Part shown: positions 1-9,285 of the stretch, piece after piece
Numbering within the stretch: position 1 is the stretch's first letter
Layout of the letters: every line of letters starts with the position of its first letter
Source of the DNA: Myxococcales bacterium
GTDB taxonomy: Bacteria > Myxococcota_A > Polyangia > Nannocystales > Nannocystaceae
Assembly: GCA_020633335.1 (NCBI GenBank)
Contig: JACKDU010000005.1
Span: 558,001-622,000 of the forward strand
Direction of reading: 5' to 3'
Length of the DNA stretch: 64,000 bases
The notes under the pieces: generated by a model
Told to the model about the DNA's origin: nothing
The model's database searches: none
What the model saw: only the letters and a program-made list of their open reading frames with translations
Position numbers and translations under genes: made by a program

Positions 1-673
1 CACCTCGGATCACGGCGAGATGCTCGGGGCCCACGGCGGGATGCACCAGAAGTGGCACAACGCCTACGACGAGACCCTGCGGGTGCCGCTCCTGGTCGCC
101 GGCCCCGGGATCCCGGCGGGCGGCCGCGTCGACCACCTGAGCAGCCACGTCGATCTCGCGCCGACCCTCCTCGGCCTCGCGGGCCTCGACGCGGAGGCGC
201 TGCGGGCTCGCCTCGCCGGACGCTTCACCGCCGCCGAGGCGCTGGTCGGCCGCGACCTCTCGGCGCTCGCGCGGGGGGAGGGCGGCGCCGACGAGCCGGT
301 CTACTTCATGAGCGAGGACGAGGTGAGCGAGGGGCTCGATCAGACCACGGCGCTCGGTCGGCCCTACGAGGCCGTCGACGAGCCGGCGAAGGTCGAGGCG
401 GTGATCGCCCGGATCGACCTCGGCGAGGGGCCGCGCCTGTGGAAGTACGCCCGCTACTACCGGCGCTCGCAGATCGGCGATCCGGCGGACGCCTCCCGCC
501 TCCCCGAGCGCTGCGAGTACGAGCTCTACGACCTCGACGGCGATCCCCTCGAGACCGAGAACCTGGCGGCGCGCCGCCTCGCCGGCGGCGACGTCCGGGA
601 GGCGCGGCGGCGGATGGAGGCGCTCCTCGACGAGGTCCGGGCCCGCAAGGCGCTCCACCCTCATCGCCGCTGA
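1..673 (+). CDS. sulfatase family hydrolase, C-terminal part
   Basis: The reading frame is open from base 2 and runs off the left edge, so only the last ~224 residues are seen. It opens with TSDHGEMLGAHGG, the C-terminal metal-binding motif of the alkaline phosphatase/sulfatase superfamily, where Asp-His bind the active-site metal. This is followed by VPLLVAGPGIPAGG and HVDLAPTLLGLAGL, both typical of arylsulfatase-like proteins. The tail (YELYDLDGDPLETENLA) matches the usual C-terminal subdomain that ends these enzymes. It would hydrolyse a sulfate or phosphate ester, but the substrate cannot be told because the Cys/Ser active-site segment lies outside the window. A VOC protein follows 61 bases downstream on the same strand. 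Confidence 0.88.
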   Translation, partial: TSDHGEMLGAHGGMHQKWHNAYDETLRVPLLVAGPGIPAGGRVDHLSSHVDLAPTLLGLAGLDAEALRARLAGRFTAAEALVGRDLSALARGEGGADEPVYFMSEDEVSEGLDQTTALGRPYEAVDEPAKVEAVIARIDLGEGPRLWKYARYYRRSQIGDPADASRLPERCEYELYDLDGDPLETENLAARRLAGGDVREARRRMEALLDEVRARKALHPHRR

Positions 674-734
674 TCGACCGGCAGCGCGCGCCCCCTTCCG
701 CGACCCTGGCGAGGCGCGATATCGTCCCTCGCGC

Positions 735-1121
735 ATGTCCGAGAGCAACACCATCCAAAACCGCGTCGTCTGGCTCGACATCCCGGTCGCCGATCTCGAT
801 CGCGCCTGCCGCTTCTACCGCGGCGTCCTGGCGATCGACGTCCACCGCGAGTCCTACGGCGACTACGAGTTCGCGGTCCTCGATCACCAGGAGGGCAACG
901 GCGGCTGCCTGGTCCCCGACGCGGCCCGGGTCAGCGCCGAGTGCGGGCCGCTGGTCTACCTCAACGTCGACGGCCGGATCCGCGCGGCGATCGCCCAGGT
1001 CAGCGAGCTCGGCGGGCGGATCACCGAGGCGCTCCACCCGATCGGCCCCCACGGCTGGCGGGCGCTCATCGTCGACAGCGAGGGCAACCGGATGGCGCTG
1101 CACTCGAGCTCGGACGCGTAG
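735..1121 (+). CDS. VOC (glyoxalase/bleomycin-resistance) family protein
   Basis: A 128-residue protein with one VOC module pair. It begins VVWLDIPVADLDRACRFYRGVL, the classic start of the glyoxalase/bleomycin-resistance fold, and ends with WRALIVDSEGNRMALHS, the second betaalphabetabetabeta unit carrying the usual DSEGNRMALH signature. The family dimerises and often binds a divalent metal; it includes dioxygenases, isomerases and antibiotic-sequestering proteins. Length and motifs are normal for small VOC proteins, but nothing fixes the substrate. It is the second gene of a plus-strand run after the sulfatase. The ATG at 735 is the only good start. Confidence 0.85.
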   Translation: MSESNTIQNRVVWLDIPVADLDRACRFYRGVLAIDVHRESYGDYEFAVLDHQEGNGGCLVPDAARVSAECGPLVYLNVDGRIRAAIAQVSELGGRITEALHPIGPHGWRALIVDSEGNRMALHSSSDA

Positions 1122-1192
1122 GCGCGCACGCGTTCTTCCAGGGGAGCGCTACCAGGCTCACGCCGGAGGAGATCGCGGAGGCCCGCGCCGCG

Positions 1193-1423
1193 ATGCAGAG
1201 TCTGAAGTTTCACCCGCGTGACGCGCTCCCGAACGCGACGGCGCTCGCCCGCGCGGAGGCCGTCTACGCCGAGCTGACCCGGGTGCGACGGCGAGACTTC
1301 GGCGAGCTGATCGCCGCGTTCCGGGCGGTGCTGGAGGGGCAGGAGCCGCAGGAGATCGAGGTCATGCGCCAGGTCCTGATCCGAGCGACCGAGGAATTGA
1401 GCCGCCCGGGGCGCGCGCGATGA
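1193..1423 (+). CDS. small hypothetical protein
   Basis: A short frame of 76 codons in GC3-rich codons, consistent with coding, mostly helical by eye (ARAEAVYAELTRVRRRDFGELIAAF). No family is recognised. The frame is open further upstream into the VOC gene in another phase, and residues before the ATG (LTPEEIAEARAA) also look protein-like. The true start may therefore be a rare codon, or the 5' end may be displaced. It ends 9 bases before the convergent kinase gene. It could also be chance coding in a high-GC gap. Confidence 0.4.
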   Translation: MQSLKFHPRDALPNATALARAEAVYAELTRVRRRDFGELIAAFRAVLEGQEPQEIEVMRQVLIRATEELSRPGRAR

Positions 1424-1431
1424 GGCCCTCG

Positions 1432-4400
1432 TCATCGCCGCTGGCGCTCGTCCGCCAGCGTCCTCGCGCCGTCCGCCGGGCGGATCGTCGAGCCCTCGAC
1501 CGTGCTGCCGAAGCGCTCCTCGGCCTCGGCGAGGAGCGCGTCGGCGGCCATCCGCGCCCGGCGGAGATCCCAGGCGTGGAGCGTGCCGCCGGTGTCGTTG
1601 GTGATCAGGCGCGCGCGCGCGTCGTCGAAGAGGAGCTTGAGCACGCGCTGCTCGTGGGCCGCGAGCGTCGCTCGCAAGACCCCGTCATCCACGGACCAGA
1701 GGTGGATGATTGAGTCGCGGCCGGCGGTCGCGGCCCACGTCCCGTCGCGGGAGACGCCGACGCGGACGACGTCGCGCCCGTGGGCGCGCCAGCGGCGAAG
1801 GACCGCGCCGCGATCGAGGTCGTAGACGAGCGCGTCGCCGCTGCTGAAGCCGACGATCGCGTGGCTCCCGTCGAGGGCCGGCGCGAAGGTCAGGACGTCC
1901 TCGTCGAAGCTGGCGATCGGGCGCTGGAGCCCCGTCCTCGCGTCGAAGGCGACGAGCCCCACGCCGCGATCCGCGACCGTGAGGAGCTCGGTCCCGCGGA
2001 GGCGACGGGGCCACGGGAAGCCCCCCGGGAGCGGGTACTCGCGCCGCTCCGCCGCACCTGGGGGGCCCGCGCGCGTGTCGACGATGACGAGCGCCTTGTC
2101 CTCGCGAATCGCCGCGGCGAGCCCCTGGTCGAGGGCGACGACGTAGGGGGGATCGGCGCGGGCGAGGGTCGCCCGGCGCTGCTCGGCGACCTCGAAGGCG
2201 ACGAGCTCTCCCTGGCGATTGACGAGGAGGGCGTCGGCGCTCGAGGTGAAGGAGACGTCGCCGGTGACCTCCGGGAGCGCGGCGACGAGGCCGTCGTCGG
2301 CGGCGCGCCAGATCCGGGCGGGAGCGTCCGGGGAGCGGCCGCTGGTCGCGTAGAGCTCGCCGTCGGGGGCGAGGTCGACGAAGCGGGCGACGCCGGGGCG
2401 ACGGAAGGGGCCCGGGTGGTAGCTCGCCGCGTCGAGCTCCCAGACGCGGGCGCGCTCGTCGGCCACCTTGATCCAGAGCCGCCGATCCGGGGCGACGTGG
2501 AGGCTGCCGTCGCCGCCGCGGCGCTCGGGGAAGGTGAAGATCGGCGCGCCTCGTTCGGGCTCGCGGACGACGATCGAGCCGTCGCCGCGGGCGTCGACGA
2601 GGAAGCTCCCGTCGGCGGACCACTCGAGCGCGGCGGATGCCCCGCCAGCGCCGCTCATCCACGCGGGCGCGGCCCAGGCGGAGGTGTCCAGGAGGGCGAG
2701 GCCGCCGTCGACGTCGGCGACGGCGAGGCGCGTTCCGTCGGGGGAGAGGGCCGGGTTGTGGGCGGCGATCCGCGCGAGGCCCACGTGCCGGATCACCTCG
2801 AGCGTGCGAGCGTCGAGGACGTCGAGGCCGTCGCCGCGCATCGCCACCAGCCAGCGGCCGTCGGGCGAGTGGGCGAGGCCGGCGTTGCGGACGTCGGCGT
2901 GCGTGGCGAGGACATCGCCCGTGTCGACGTCCCAGGCGCTGAGCCGCTCGCCGACGTTGAAGTGGCCGGCGACGCCGTAGAGCCGGGCGCCGTCGCGGGA
3001 GAAGGAGAGGCTCGGGGTGCTCCTCGCCGTCGTCGTCGGGATCACCGCGATCCAGCGCGCGGCCCCGACGTCGAGGATCGCGATCTCGCGTGAGCGCAGG
3101 CCGACCGCGACATGGGTGGCGCCGGGGGAGACGGCGAACGCGAGGACGTCGAGGGGCTGCCCGTCGGGGAGGGGCGGGAGCTCGCCGCGGCGCGGGGTCG
3201 CGTCGTCGCCGACGAGGACGAAGCCGCGGTCGCCGTGGCAGCCGAGCGCCGAGCCGTCGGGGGCGCGGTGGAGCTCGCCGCAGGCGATCGGCAGGGTCGC
3301 CTCGCCGACGAAGCGCGGCGTCCAGAGCTCGGCCGCGCCGAGGAGCACGCCGCGGGCGTCGGCTCGCTCGCCGAGGGAGAGCGCCTCGGCCGCGAGGAGC
3401 CAGGCGGCGCTGGTGTCTCCCTCGCGGGCGGCGCCCTCGGCCTGGCGGACCAGGGAGTCGGAGAGGAGGGCGATGGCCTCGTCCTGGCGGCGCTCCGCGA
3501 GCTCGCGCTGCGCCGTCGCCACCTGGCGCTCGCGGAGCGCGGCATGCTCGGCGCTCTGGGCACGGTCGCGCTCATCGACGACCCGCGAGATCGCCGCGAC
3601 GCCGCCGATGATCAGGGTCAGCGCGGCGATCGACGCGATCGCAACCGCGTGGCGGTGACGCGCGAGGAAGCGTCGAAGCCGCTCGGCCGCCGTGTAGCTG
3701 TGCGCGCCGACCAGGGCGCCCGCGCGGAAGGCCGCGACGTCGTCCGCGAGGGCTCCAGCGTCGGCGTAGCGCTCGCGCGGATCGACCCGCAGCGCCCGCT
3801 CGACGATCGCCACGAGATCGCGGGGGAGCTCCGGACAGCGCTCGCGCAGCGAGGGGACCTCGCCCGCCTGGATCTTGGCGAGGAGCTCCCCCAGGCTGCC
3901 CCCGGTGAACGCCGGCGCGCCGGCGAGGAGCTCGTAGAGGACGAGGCCGAGGGACCAGGTGTCCGAGCGCGCGTCGATCGCATCGAGCTCGCCGCGCGCC
4001 TGCTCCGGGCTCATGTACTGCGGCGTCCCCACCAGGCTCCCGGCCCGCGTCCGCTCGGCGAGCGCCCAGGTGAGTTCCGCCTCGTCGGCGTCGTCCTCGC
4101 CCGCGAGGGCGTCATCATCATGTGTCCTCTTGGCCAGGCCCCAGTCGAGGACGACGGTCTCGCCGAACTCGCCGACCATGACGTTCGCGGGCTTGATGTC
4201 GCGGTGGATGATCCCGCGCTTGTGGGCGTAGGCGAGGGCCTGGCAGAGATCGACGAAGTGGTCGAGGAGGCGCAGGCGCTCGCCCTGGGTCGCGCATTCG
4301 GCGATCGCCGCCGCCAGGGTGCGACCCTTGATCAGCTTCATCGTGTAGTAGGGGCGCTCCTCGTCGAGGCACGTGAGCTCGTAGACCGGGACGATCGACG

Positions 4401-4872
4401 GGTGCTGGAGCCCCGCGGTCACCCGGACCTCGCGGAGGAAGCGGGCGCGGCCGATCCGATCGGCGCCGATCCCGTTGCGGAGCTTGATCGCCACCTCCCG
4501 GTCGAGCTCGCGATCGTGGGCGGCGTAGACGACCCCCATCCCGCCGGCGCCGACCCGGCGGACGTCGCGGTAGCGCCGCGAGAGGAGCGCCCGATCGGAC
4601 TCGAGGGTGTCTCGACGGCGCGCCTCGTCGCCGGTGGCGACCCCGGTCACCGCGTCGCCGAGCGCGGTGTCGTGGGTGCCGTCGCCCTTGCTCTCGCCGG
4701 TGAGGAGCGCGGCGAAGAGCGAGCGGCAGCGCCCGCACACGTCGATGTGCCGCTCGATCCGCGCGCGACCCTCGGCGTCCATCGCCCCGCCGATGAAGTC
4801 GATGACCGCGTCCTCGTCGGGGCAGCCGTCCCCCGACGCTCTCTCCGCGTGGATCGCAGCCATGAGCCTCAT
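1432..4872 (-). CDS. Ser/Thr protein kinase with zinc-finger N-terminus and WD40 repeats
   Basis: About 1146 residues. Near the N-terminus, ERHIDVCGRCRSLFA gives an H-x3-C-x2-C motif like the zinc-binding anti-sigma domain of ZAS proteins. A Hanks-type kinase domain follows: GAGGMGVVY P-loop, VAIKL lysine, HRDIKPANV catalytic loop. The metal-binding DFG is DWG (VLDWGLAK), a variant known in bacterial kinases. YMSPEQA marks the P+1 region. A single transmembrane helix (AVAIASIAALTLIIGGVAAI) and a charged coiled coil follow. The remaining ~650 residues form WD40-like repeats (LAVSPGATHVAVG, WDVDTGDV, HLWSVDDGVL), presumably a propeller outside the kinase. ATG 4872 is preceded by AGGA at good spacing. 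ATG 4863 and an upstream extension to 4935 are less likely. Confidence 0.9.
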   Translation of the reverse strand: MRLMAAIHAERASGDGCPDEDAVIDFIGGAMDAEGRARIERHIDVCGRCRSLFAALLTGESKGDGTHDTALGDAVTGVATGDEARRRDTLESDRALLSRRYRDVRRVGAGGMGVVYAAHDRELDREVAIKLRNGIGADRIGRARFLREVRVTAGLQHPSIVPVYELTCLDEERPYYTMKLIKGRTLAAAIAECATQGERLRLLDHFVDLCQALAYAHKRGIIHRDIKPANVMVGEFGETVVLDWGLAKRTHDDDALAGEDDADEAELTWALAERTRAGSLVGTPQYMSPEQARGELDAIDARSDTWSLGLVLYELLAGAPAFTGGSLGELLAKIQAGEVPSLRERCPELPRDLVAIVERALRVDPRERYADAGALADDVAAFRAGALVGAHSYTAAERLRRFLARHRHAVAIASIAALTLIIGGVAAISRVVDERDRAQSAEHAALRERQVATAQRELAERRQDEAIALLSDSLVRQAEGAAREGDTSAAWLLAAEALSLGERADARGVLLGAAELWTPRFVGEATLPIACGELHRAPDGSALGCHGDRGFVLVGDDATPRRGELPPLPDGQPLDVLAFAVSPGATHVAVGLRSREIAILDVGAARWIAVIPTTTARSTPSLSFSRDGARLYGVAGHFNVGERLSAWDVDTGDVLATHADVRNAGLAHSPDGRWLVAMRGDGLDVLDARTLEVIRHVGLARIAAHNPALSPDGTRLAVADVDGGLALLDTSAWAAPAWMSGAGGASAALEWSADGSFLVDARGDGSIVVREPERGAPIFTFPERRGGDGSLHVAPDRRLWIKVADERARVWELDAASYHPGPFRRPGVARFVDLAPDGELYATSGRSPDAPARIWRAADDGLVAALPEVTGDVSFTSSADALLVNRQGELVAFEVAEQRRATLARADPPYVVALDQGLAAAIREDKALVIVDTRAGPPGAAERREYPLPGGFPWPRRLRGTELLTVADRGVGLVAFDARTGLQRPIASFDEDVLTFAPALDGSHAIVGFSSGDALVYDLDRGAVLRRWRAHGRDVVRVGVSRDGTWAATAGRDSIIHLWSVDDGVLRATLAAHEQRVLKLLFDDARARLITNDTGGTLHAWDLRRARMAADALLAEAEERFGSTVEGSTIRPADGARTLADERQRR

Positions 4873-4983
4873 GGGGATCCTAGCGGACGGCCGGGTGCGA
4901 GGGGGGACGTCATGGCCGCGGAGACGCGAATGCACGCAGCGGCGCGGGGTGTTCGCGCGGGAGGCGCGTCCACGTCGCGCCCG

Positions 4984-5925
4984 TCAGGGCGCCCCGTCGG
5001 TCGTGGCCTCGAGCTCGCCCGGCTCCGCGCCCTCCCCCCGGTGCTCGGCCGCGCCCTCGAGGCTGGCGGCGATCGCCTTGCGGAGCTCGACCTCGAAGTC
5101 GCGCTGGAGGGTCGCCTCGGCCGCGTTGCGCTTGGCGAAGTCGTCGAGCGGGGAGGTTGCGAGGTAGGAGAAGTCGATCACCTCGGAGTTGACCGCGTCG
5201 ACGTCGCCGACGCAGCTCACCCGCCCGTCGCTCTCGACGACGTAGGCGCGGCCGCGGAGGACCCCGGGGGAGAAGGTGTCGAGGCCGACGCCGCCGGCGA
5301 GGAAGAGCGGGTCGCGGCGCTCCTCGACCTCGATCAGCACGAGGGCATCGCGGCTCCAGGCGCGGCCGCTGGCGATCCGCTCGGCCTCCCGCAGGTCGCC
5401 GCGCTCGGCCTCGCCGCGCGCCACCTTGCCGCGGAGCGCCGCGATCGACTCGAGCGACCAGGTGATCGCGGAGGGCGGCGCGATCGCGCCGTCGCCGGGA
5501 TCGCCCCCGAGGATCCGGTAGCTCCAGCCGCCGAAGTAGTTGCCGTCGATGCTCCCGTGCTTGACGTAGCTCTCGCCGGCGCCCATCTGCGGCGCGGAGA
5601 TCCGGGCGGGGCAGCGGCCGCCGCCGGGCTGCCAGTGGCTGAGCATGTCCCTTCGGACACCCTCGTTCCAGCGCTGCTGGGCCGCCCTGGCGGCCGACTC
5701 GGCCTCGTCGAGGGTCGCCCGCAGGGCCGCGACCTCGCCCTCGCTCAGGGCCTCGGCGGCCCGGCGCTCGGCGTCGCGGGCCTCGTGCTCGGCGACCCGC
5801 ACCGAGAACCAGATGAAGGGCGCCGCGAGGAGGAGGAGGGGGACGGCGATCGCCAGGAGCCGGCGGATCCGCAGCTTGCGGGCGAGGGCCTCGGCGTCGC
5901 GCTCGTCTTCCTCTTCGGTCGCCAC
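4984..5925 (-). CDS. single-pass membrane protein, unknown function
   Basis: 313 residues from a GTG start. The first ~22 residues are charged (EEEDERDAEALARKL), followed by one hydrophobic helix (LLAIAVPLLLLAAPFIWFSV) and then a long helical, probably coiled-coil stretch (HEARDAERRAAEALSEGEVAALRATLDEAE). The rest is a globular extracytoplasmic part ending in an acidic, Glu-rich tail. I recognise no family. It lies between the kinase and the histidine kinase genes on the same strand, but with gaps on both sides, so a functional link is only a guess. Confidence 0.75.
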   Translation of the reverse strand: MATEEEDERDAEALARKLRIRRLLAIAVPLLLLAAPFIWFSVRVAEHEARDAERRAAEALSEGEVAALRATLDEAESAARAAQQRWNEGVRRDMLSHWQPGGGRCPARISAPQMGAGESYVKHGSIDGNYFGGWSYRILGGDPGDGAIAPPSAITWSLESIAALRGKVARGEAERGDLREAERIASGRAWSRDALVLIEVEERRDPLFLAGGVGLDTFSPGVLRGRAYVVESDGRVSCVGDVDAVNSEVIDFSYLATSPLDDFAKRNAAEATLQRDFEVELRKAIAASLEGAAEHRGEGAEPGELEATTDGAP

Positions 5926-5968
5926 CGGCGGACGATAGCGGGGGCGAAACGGGCTGCCAAGCGCCGGG

Positions 5969-7774
5969 CTAGCGCCGCCGCCCGCGGCTCCGCTCCGGGA
6001 GGAGCGCCTTGACGTCGGGGATCCCGAGCGCGCGGGCGACGAGGTCGGGGCGGGCGTGCCCGGAGGACGAGATCACGGTCGGGTCGAGGTAGGGGAGCTC
6101 GACCTTGAAGGCGCTCCCCTTGCCGGGGGTCGAGCGGACGGTGATCGACCCGCCCATCATCTCGGCGAAGACCCGGCTGAGGGCGAGGCCGAGGCCGGTG
6201 CCGCCGAAGCGGCGGGCGACCGAGGCGTCGGGCTGGGTGAAGGCCTCGAAGAGGCGGCTCACCTGGCTCTCGCTCATGCCGATCCCGGTGTCCGAGACCA
6301 GGAACTGGACCCAGAGGAGGTCGTCGCGGGTGCCCTGGCGGACCGCGAAGCGGATCTCGCCCTTCTCCGTGAACTTCGCCGCGTTGCCCAGGAGGTTGAT
6401 CAGGATCTGCCGGATCTTGGTCTGGTCGGCGTGGATGAAGCCGAGGCGCGGCGGGACCTCGGAGCTCAGCGTGAGCCCCTTGCGCTCGATCATCGGCCGC
6501 ACCGAATTGAGCACGCTCTCGACCATGTCGTTGACGTCGAAGGTCTCGAGGTGGAGCTCCATCTTGCCGGCCTCGACCTTCGAGAGGTCGAGGATGTCGG
6601 AGATCAGCGCGAGGAGGTGCTTGCCCGAGCTCTGGATCCGCCGGAGGTCGTCGAGCGAGTCGGCGAAGCCGCGATCGTCGGCCTCCTCGATCAGGAGCTC
6701 GGTGTAGCCGATCACCGCGTTGAGCGGGGTGCGGAGCTCGTGGCTCATGTTGGCGAGGAAGCGGCTCTTGGCGAGGCTCGCCTCCTCGGCGAGCTCCTTG
6801 GCCGCGCGCAGGCTCTGCTCGATCTCCTTGTGGCGGCGGATGTCGCTGGCGACGCAGACGATCCCGGTGATCGTCCCGCCCTCGCCGTGGAGGATCGCGT
6901 TGGAGAAGCGGACCGGGATGTGCTCGCCGCGCCTGCTCCGGTAGAGGCGCTCGGTGTGGGTGAGCGCCGACGAGGCGAGGGCGGCGTCGACCGTCCGATC
7001 CTCGACCAGGATCCTCTCGAAGCCCTGGCCGACGAGCTCGCCCTCAGCGTAGCCGAGGAGCGACTCGGTGGCCGCGTTGATCGAGCGGATCTTCGCGTTC
7101 TGATCGAGGATCACCACGCTCTCGACCATCGACGAGATCACGTCGGCGGTCGTCTTGCGGGCCTGCTCGGCCTCGCCGATCAGCGCCGCGGCCCGCTCCT
7201 CGTTGGCGCGCGCGCTGGCGAGCGCGTCCTTGAGGCTGGTGATCACCAGGCTGGCCAGGGCGCCGAAGGTGCCGAGGAGGACGACGTAGCCGGTGAGGAG
7301 CGCGGAGGGCGAGTAGGCGAGGGCGACCGGCGGGAGCTTGCCGCTGAGCTCGACGGCGGCGACGCCGAAGAGGACCGCGATGGCGGCGGCGGTGAGGCCG
7401 AGGACCGCGCGGGTCCGACCGATGATCCCGCCCTGGAGGATCGTCAGCGGGAGGATCACCAGCGACGGCGAGCGGAGGCCGCCGTAGAAGATCGCGCCGA
7501 GCCCGGCGTAGATCAGGAGGGTGCCCGCGAGGACGAGCCCGGTGGTGACCACCCACCCCCGGCGGAGAGCGGCCAGGAGGAGGACGAGGAGGCCGGTGAA
7601 CGCGGGGAAGGCGTACCACTGACCCTCCATCCCGTTGACCGCGCGGGCCACGAAGCCGGCGATGAGGATCGCCAGTGAGGCCAGGAGCGCGGTGTTGAGG
7701 AGGCGGGCGACCCGCGTCTTCTCGGCGTCGTCAAGGGCCGGCGCCCGGAGGAGCGCAGCGAGTCGTCCAAGCAT
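5969..7774 (-). CDS. membrane sensor histidine kinase with PAS domain
   Basis: 601 residues. The first ~200 hold about six hydrophobic helices (LASLAILIAGFVARAV, WYAFPAFTGLLVLLLAAL and others), then a short coiled coil. A PAS domain follows at ~215-320 (ILDQNAKIRSINAATESLLGY). The HisKA helix has the phospho-accepting His near residue 345 (ANMSHELRTPLNAVIGY). The ATP-binding domain has the N box (LINLLGNAAKFTEKG), G1 (DTGIGM) and G2 (GGTGLGLALS). There is no receiver domain, and no response regulator gene lies beside it, so it is an orphan kinase. An ~40-residue tail after the ATPase domain has no recognised motif. It is divergent from the NRAMP-like gene, with element A in the shared gap. 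Confidence 0.93.
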   Translation of the reverse strand: MLGRLAALLRAPALDDAEKTRVARLLNTALLASLAILIAGFVARAVNGMEGQWYAFPAFTGLLVLLLAALRRGWVVTTGLVLAGTLLIYAGLGAIFYGGLRSPSLVILPLTILQGGIIGRTRAVLGLTAAAIAVLFGVAAVELSGKLPPVALAYSPSALLTGYVVLLGTFGALASLVITSLKDALASARANEERAAALIGEAEQARKTTADVISSMVESVVILDQNAKIRSINAATESLLGYAEGELVGQGFERILVEDRTVDAALASSALTHTERLYRSRRGEHIPVRFSNAILHGEGGTITGIVCVASDIRRHKEIEQSLRAAKELAEEASLAKSRFLANMSHELRTPLNAVIGYTELLIEEADDRGFADSLDDLRRIQSSGKHLLALISDILDLSKVEAGKMELHLETFDVNDMVESVLNSVRPMIERKGLTLSSEVPPRLGFIHADQTKIRQILINLLGNAAKFTEKGEIRFAVRQGTRDDLLWVQFLVSDTGIGMSESQVSRLFEAFTQPDASVARRFGGTGLGLALSRVFAEMMGGSITVRSTPGKGSAFKVELPYLDPTVISSSGHARPDLVARALGIPDVKALLPERSRGRRR

Positions 7775-7881
7775 CTCCAGCAGGTCTCCGGGCGGCGTAT
7801 CAGGCTACGGGGGCGCCGCCTGGGGTGTCAAGCCGCTGGCCCGGCGCGCTCGCGCGCTGGGGGCTGGCAGCCGCGGGATCT

Positions 7882-7923
7882 GCCTTCGCGCAGAGGATGT
7901 CCCAAGAACCATGTCAGGGGGGC
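7882..7923. repeat. 14-base-period element, copy A
   Basis: Two clear 14-base units, GATGTCCCAAGAAC (7896-7909) and CATGTCAGGGGGGC (7910-7923), preceded by a poorly matching unit at 7882. The spacing between the two (C/G)ATGT cores is exactly 14. It lies in the divergent gap, 67 bases before the NRAMP-like start and ~108 bases before the histidine kinase start. It matches copies at six other places in the window. Confidence 0.5.
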
Positions 7924-7989
7924 CGGGGAGGCGGCGGGCCCCCGCGCCTTGCCCTCCGCGGCGAGCGGGGCTAGTTTCGCCCCACCCGC

Positions 7990-9276
7990 GTGCCCGAGGC
8001 GTCGAGCAGCAGCTCCTTCTGGAAGTCCCTCGGACCCGGTCTCCTCTTCGCAGGGACCGCGGTCGGGGTCTCGCACCTGGTCCAGTCGACCCGGGCGGGG
8101 GCGGCCTACGGCTTCTCGCTGGTCGGCCTGGTGATCCTGGCGAACGCCCTCAAGTACCCCGCGTTCTCCTTCGCGCCGCGCTACGCCGCGGCGACCGGCA
8201 CCAGCCTCCTCGAGGCCTACCGCCAGCAGGGCCGCTGGGCGCTCGCGCTCTACGGGTTGGTCACCCTCGGGACCATGTTCGCGGTCCAGGCGGCGGTGGT
8301 CGTGGTCACCGCGGGGCTCGCCCAGGCGCTCTTCGGCGACGGCCTCGGGATCCTCGGCTACGCCGCGCTACTGACCGTCGGCGCCGCGGTGATCAACGGC
8401 GTCGGCTCCTTCGCGCTCCTCGATCGGGTGATGAAGGTCGTCGTCGTCACCCTCTCGCTCGCGACCCTGGTGGCGACCGCGTTGGTGCTGCCGTCGATCG
8501 CCTGGGGGACGATGGCCTGGACCCCCGACTTCGCCGCCTGGACCCGCGTCGACGTCTTCTTCGTCGCCACCCTGGTCGGCTGGATGCCGACCGCCCTCGA
8601 CGTCGGCGTCTGGCACTCGCTGTGGACGATCGCCCGGCGCCACCAGACGGGGCATGCGCCGCGGGTCCGCGAGGTCCTCCTCGACTTCAACATCGGCTAC
8701 ATCGGCACGGCCTTCCTCGCGCTCTGCTTCGTCGTCCTCGGGGCCGCGGTGATCTACGGCTCCGGCGTCGAGATCGCGGGGAGCGCGGGGGGCTTCGCCA
8801 ACCAGCTGATCTCGCTCTACACCGCGAGCCTCGGCGAGTGGAGCCGGCCGATGATCGCCGCCGCCGCCTTCGGGGTGATGCTCTCGACGGTGCTCTCGGT
8901 CGTCGACGGCTTCCCGCGGGCGATCAGCGGGCTCTTCCAGCGGCTGCGCAGCGCCGAGATCCCCCACTACGCCGAGCAGGCGACGCCGACCGCGACCCGG
9001 ACCTACGACCTCGCGCTCCTGATCGTCGGCGCGGGATCGCTCGGCCTCATCGCCTTCGTCGAGGGGCGCCTCCGTGAGCTCGTCGAGCTGGCGACGACGC
9101 TCTCGTTCCTGACCGCGCCGGTCTTCGCGGTCCTCAACCACCGCGCGGTCCTGAGCCCGGCGATGCCGCTCGAGTGCCGGCCGCGGCGCTGGATGATCCG
9201 CTTCTCGATCGTCGGCATCGTCTTCCAGGCGGCCTTCGCGGTCTACTACCTCTGGCTCCGCTTCGTCATCGCCTAG
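7990..9276 (+). CDS. NRAMP-like transporter lacking canonical metal ligands
   Basis: 428 residues with about eleven hydrophobic helices. GPGLLFAGTAVGVSHLVQST followed by RAGAAYGF is the first helix of the NRAMP/LeuT-fold family, which moves divalent metal ions with protons across the inner membrane. In canonical members helix 1 carries an Asp-Pro-Gly metal ligand and helix 6 a Met-Pro-His. Here the positions read GVS and GWMPTALD, so the Asp and the His are absent. I infer a divergent clade whose substrate may not be Mn/Fe. GTG start at 7990; no better start lies near. A 7-base inverted repeat follows the stop. Confidence 0.85.
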   Translation: MPEASSSSSFWKSLGPGLLFAGTAVGVSHLVQSTRAGAAYGFSLVGLVILANALKYPAFSFAPRYAAATGTSLLEAYRQQGRWALALYGLVTLGTMFAVQAAVVVVTAGLAQALFGDGLGILGYAALLTVGAAVINGVGSFALLDRVMKVVVVTLSLATLVATALVLPSIAWGTMAWTPDFAAWTRVDVFFVATLVGWMPTALDVGVWHSLWTIARRHQTGHAPRVREVLLDFNIGYIGTAFLALCFVVLGAAVIYGSGVEIAGSAGGFANQLISLYTASLGEWSRPMIAAAAFGVMLSTVLSVVDGFPRAISGLFQRLRSAEIPHYAEQATPTATRTYDLALLIVGAGSLGLIAFVEGRLRELVELATTLSFLTAPVFAVLNHRAVLSPAMPLECRPRRWMIRFSIVGIVFQAAFAVYYLWLRFVIA

Positions 9277-9285
9277 GCGGTCGAT

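Noticed and set aside
734..752. CATGTCC at the VOC start as another 14-base element
   Set aside because: No second core at 14 bases on either side.
4105..4135. CATGTGTCCTCTTGG inside the WD40 kinase gene
   Set aside because: Three bases out of phase with the consensus and explained by a Thr-His-Asp coding run.
5644..5662. CATGTCCCTTCGGACAC as an element copy
   Set aside because: It resembles one unit of copy E but has no second core and lies inside ordinary coding sequence.
3112..6012. Long plus-strand open frame of ~960 codons
   Set aside because: Antisense to the kinase and the membrane protein, composed of Asp/Glu/Arg/Gly/Ala repeats typical of GC-rich complement frames; no motifs.
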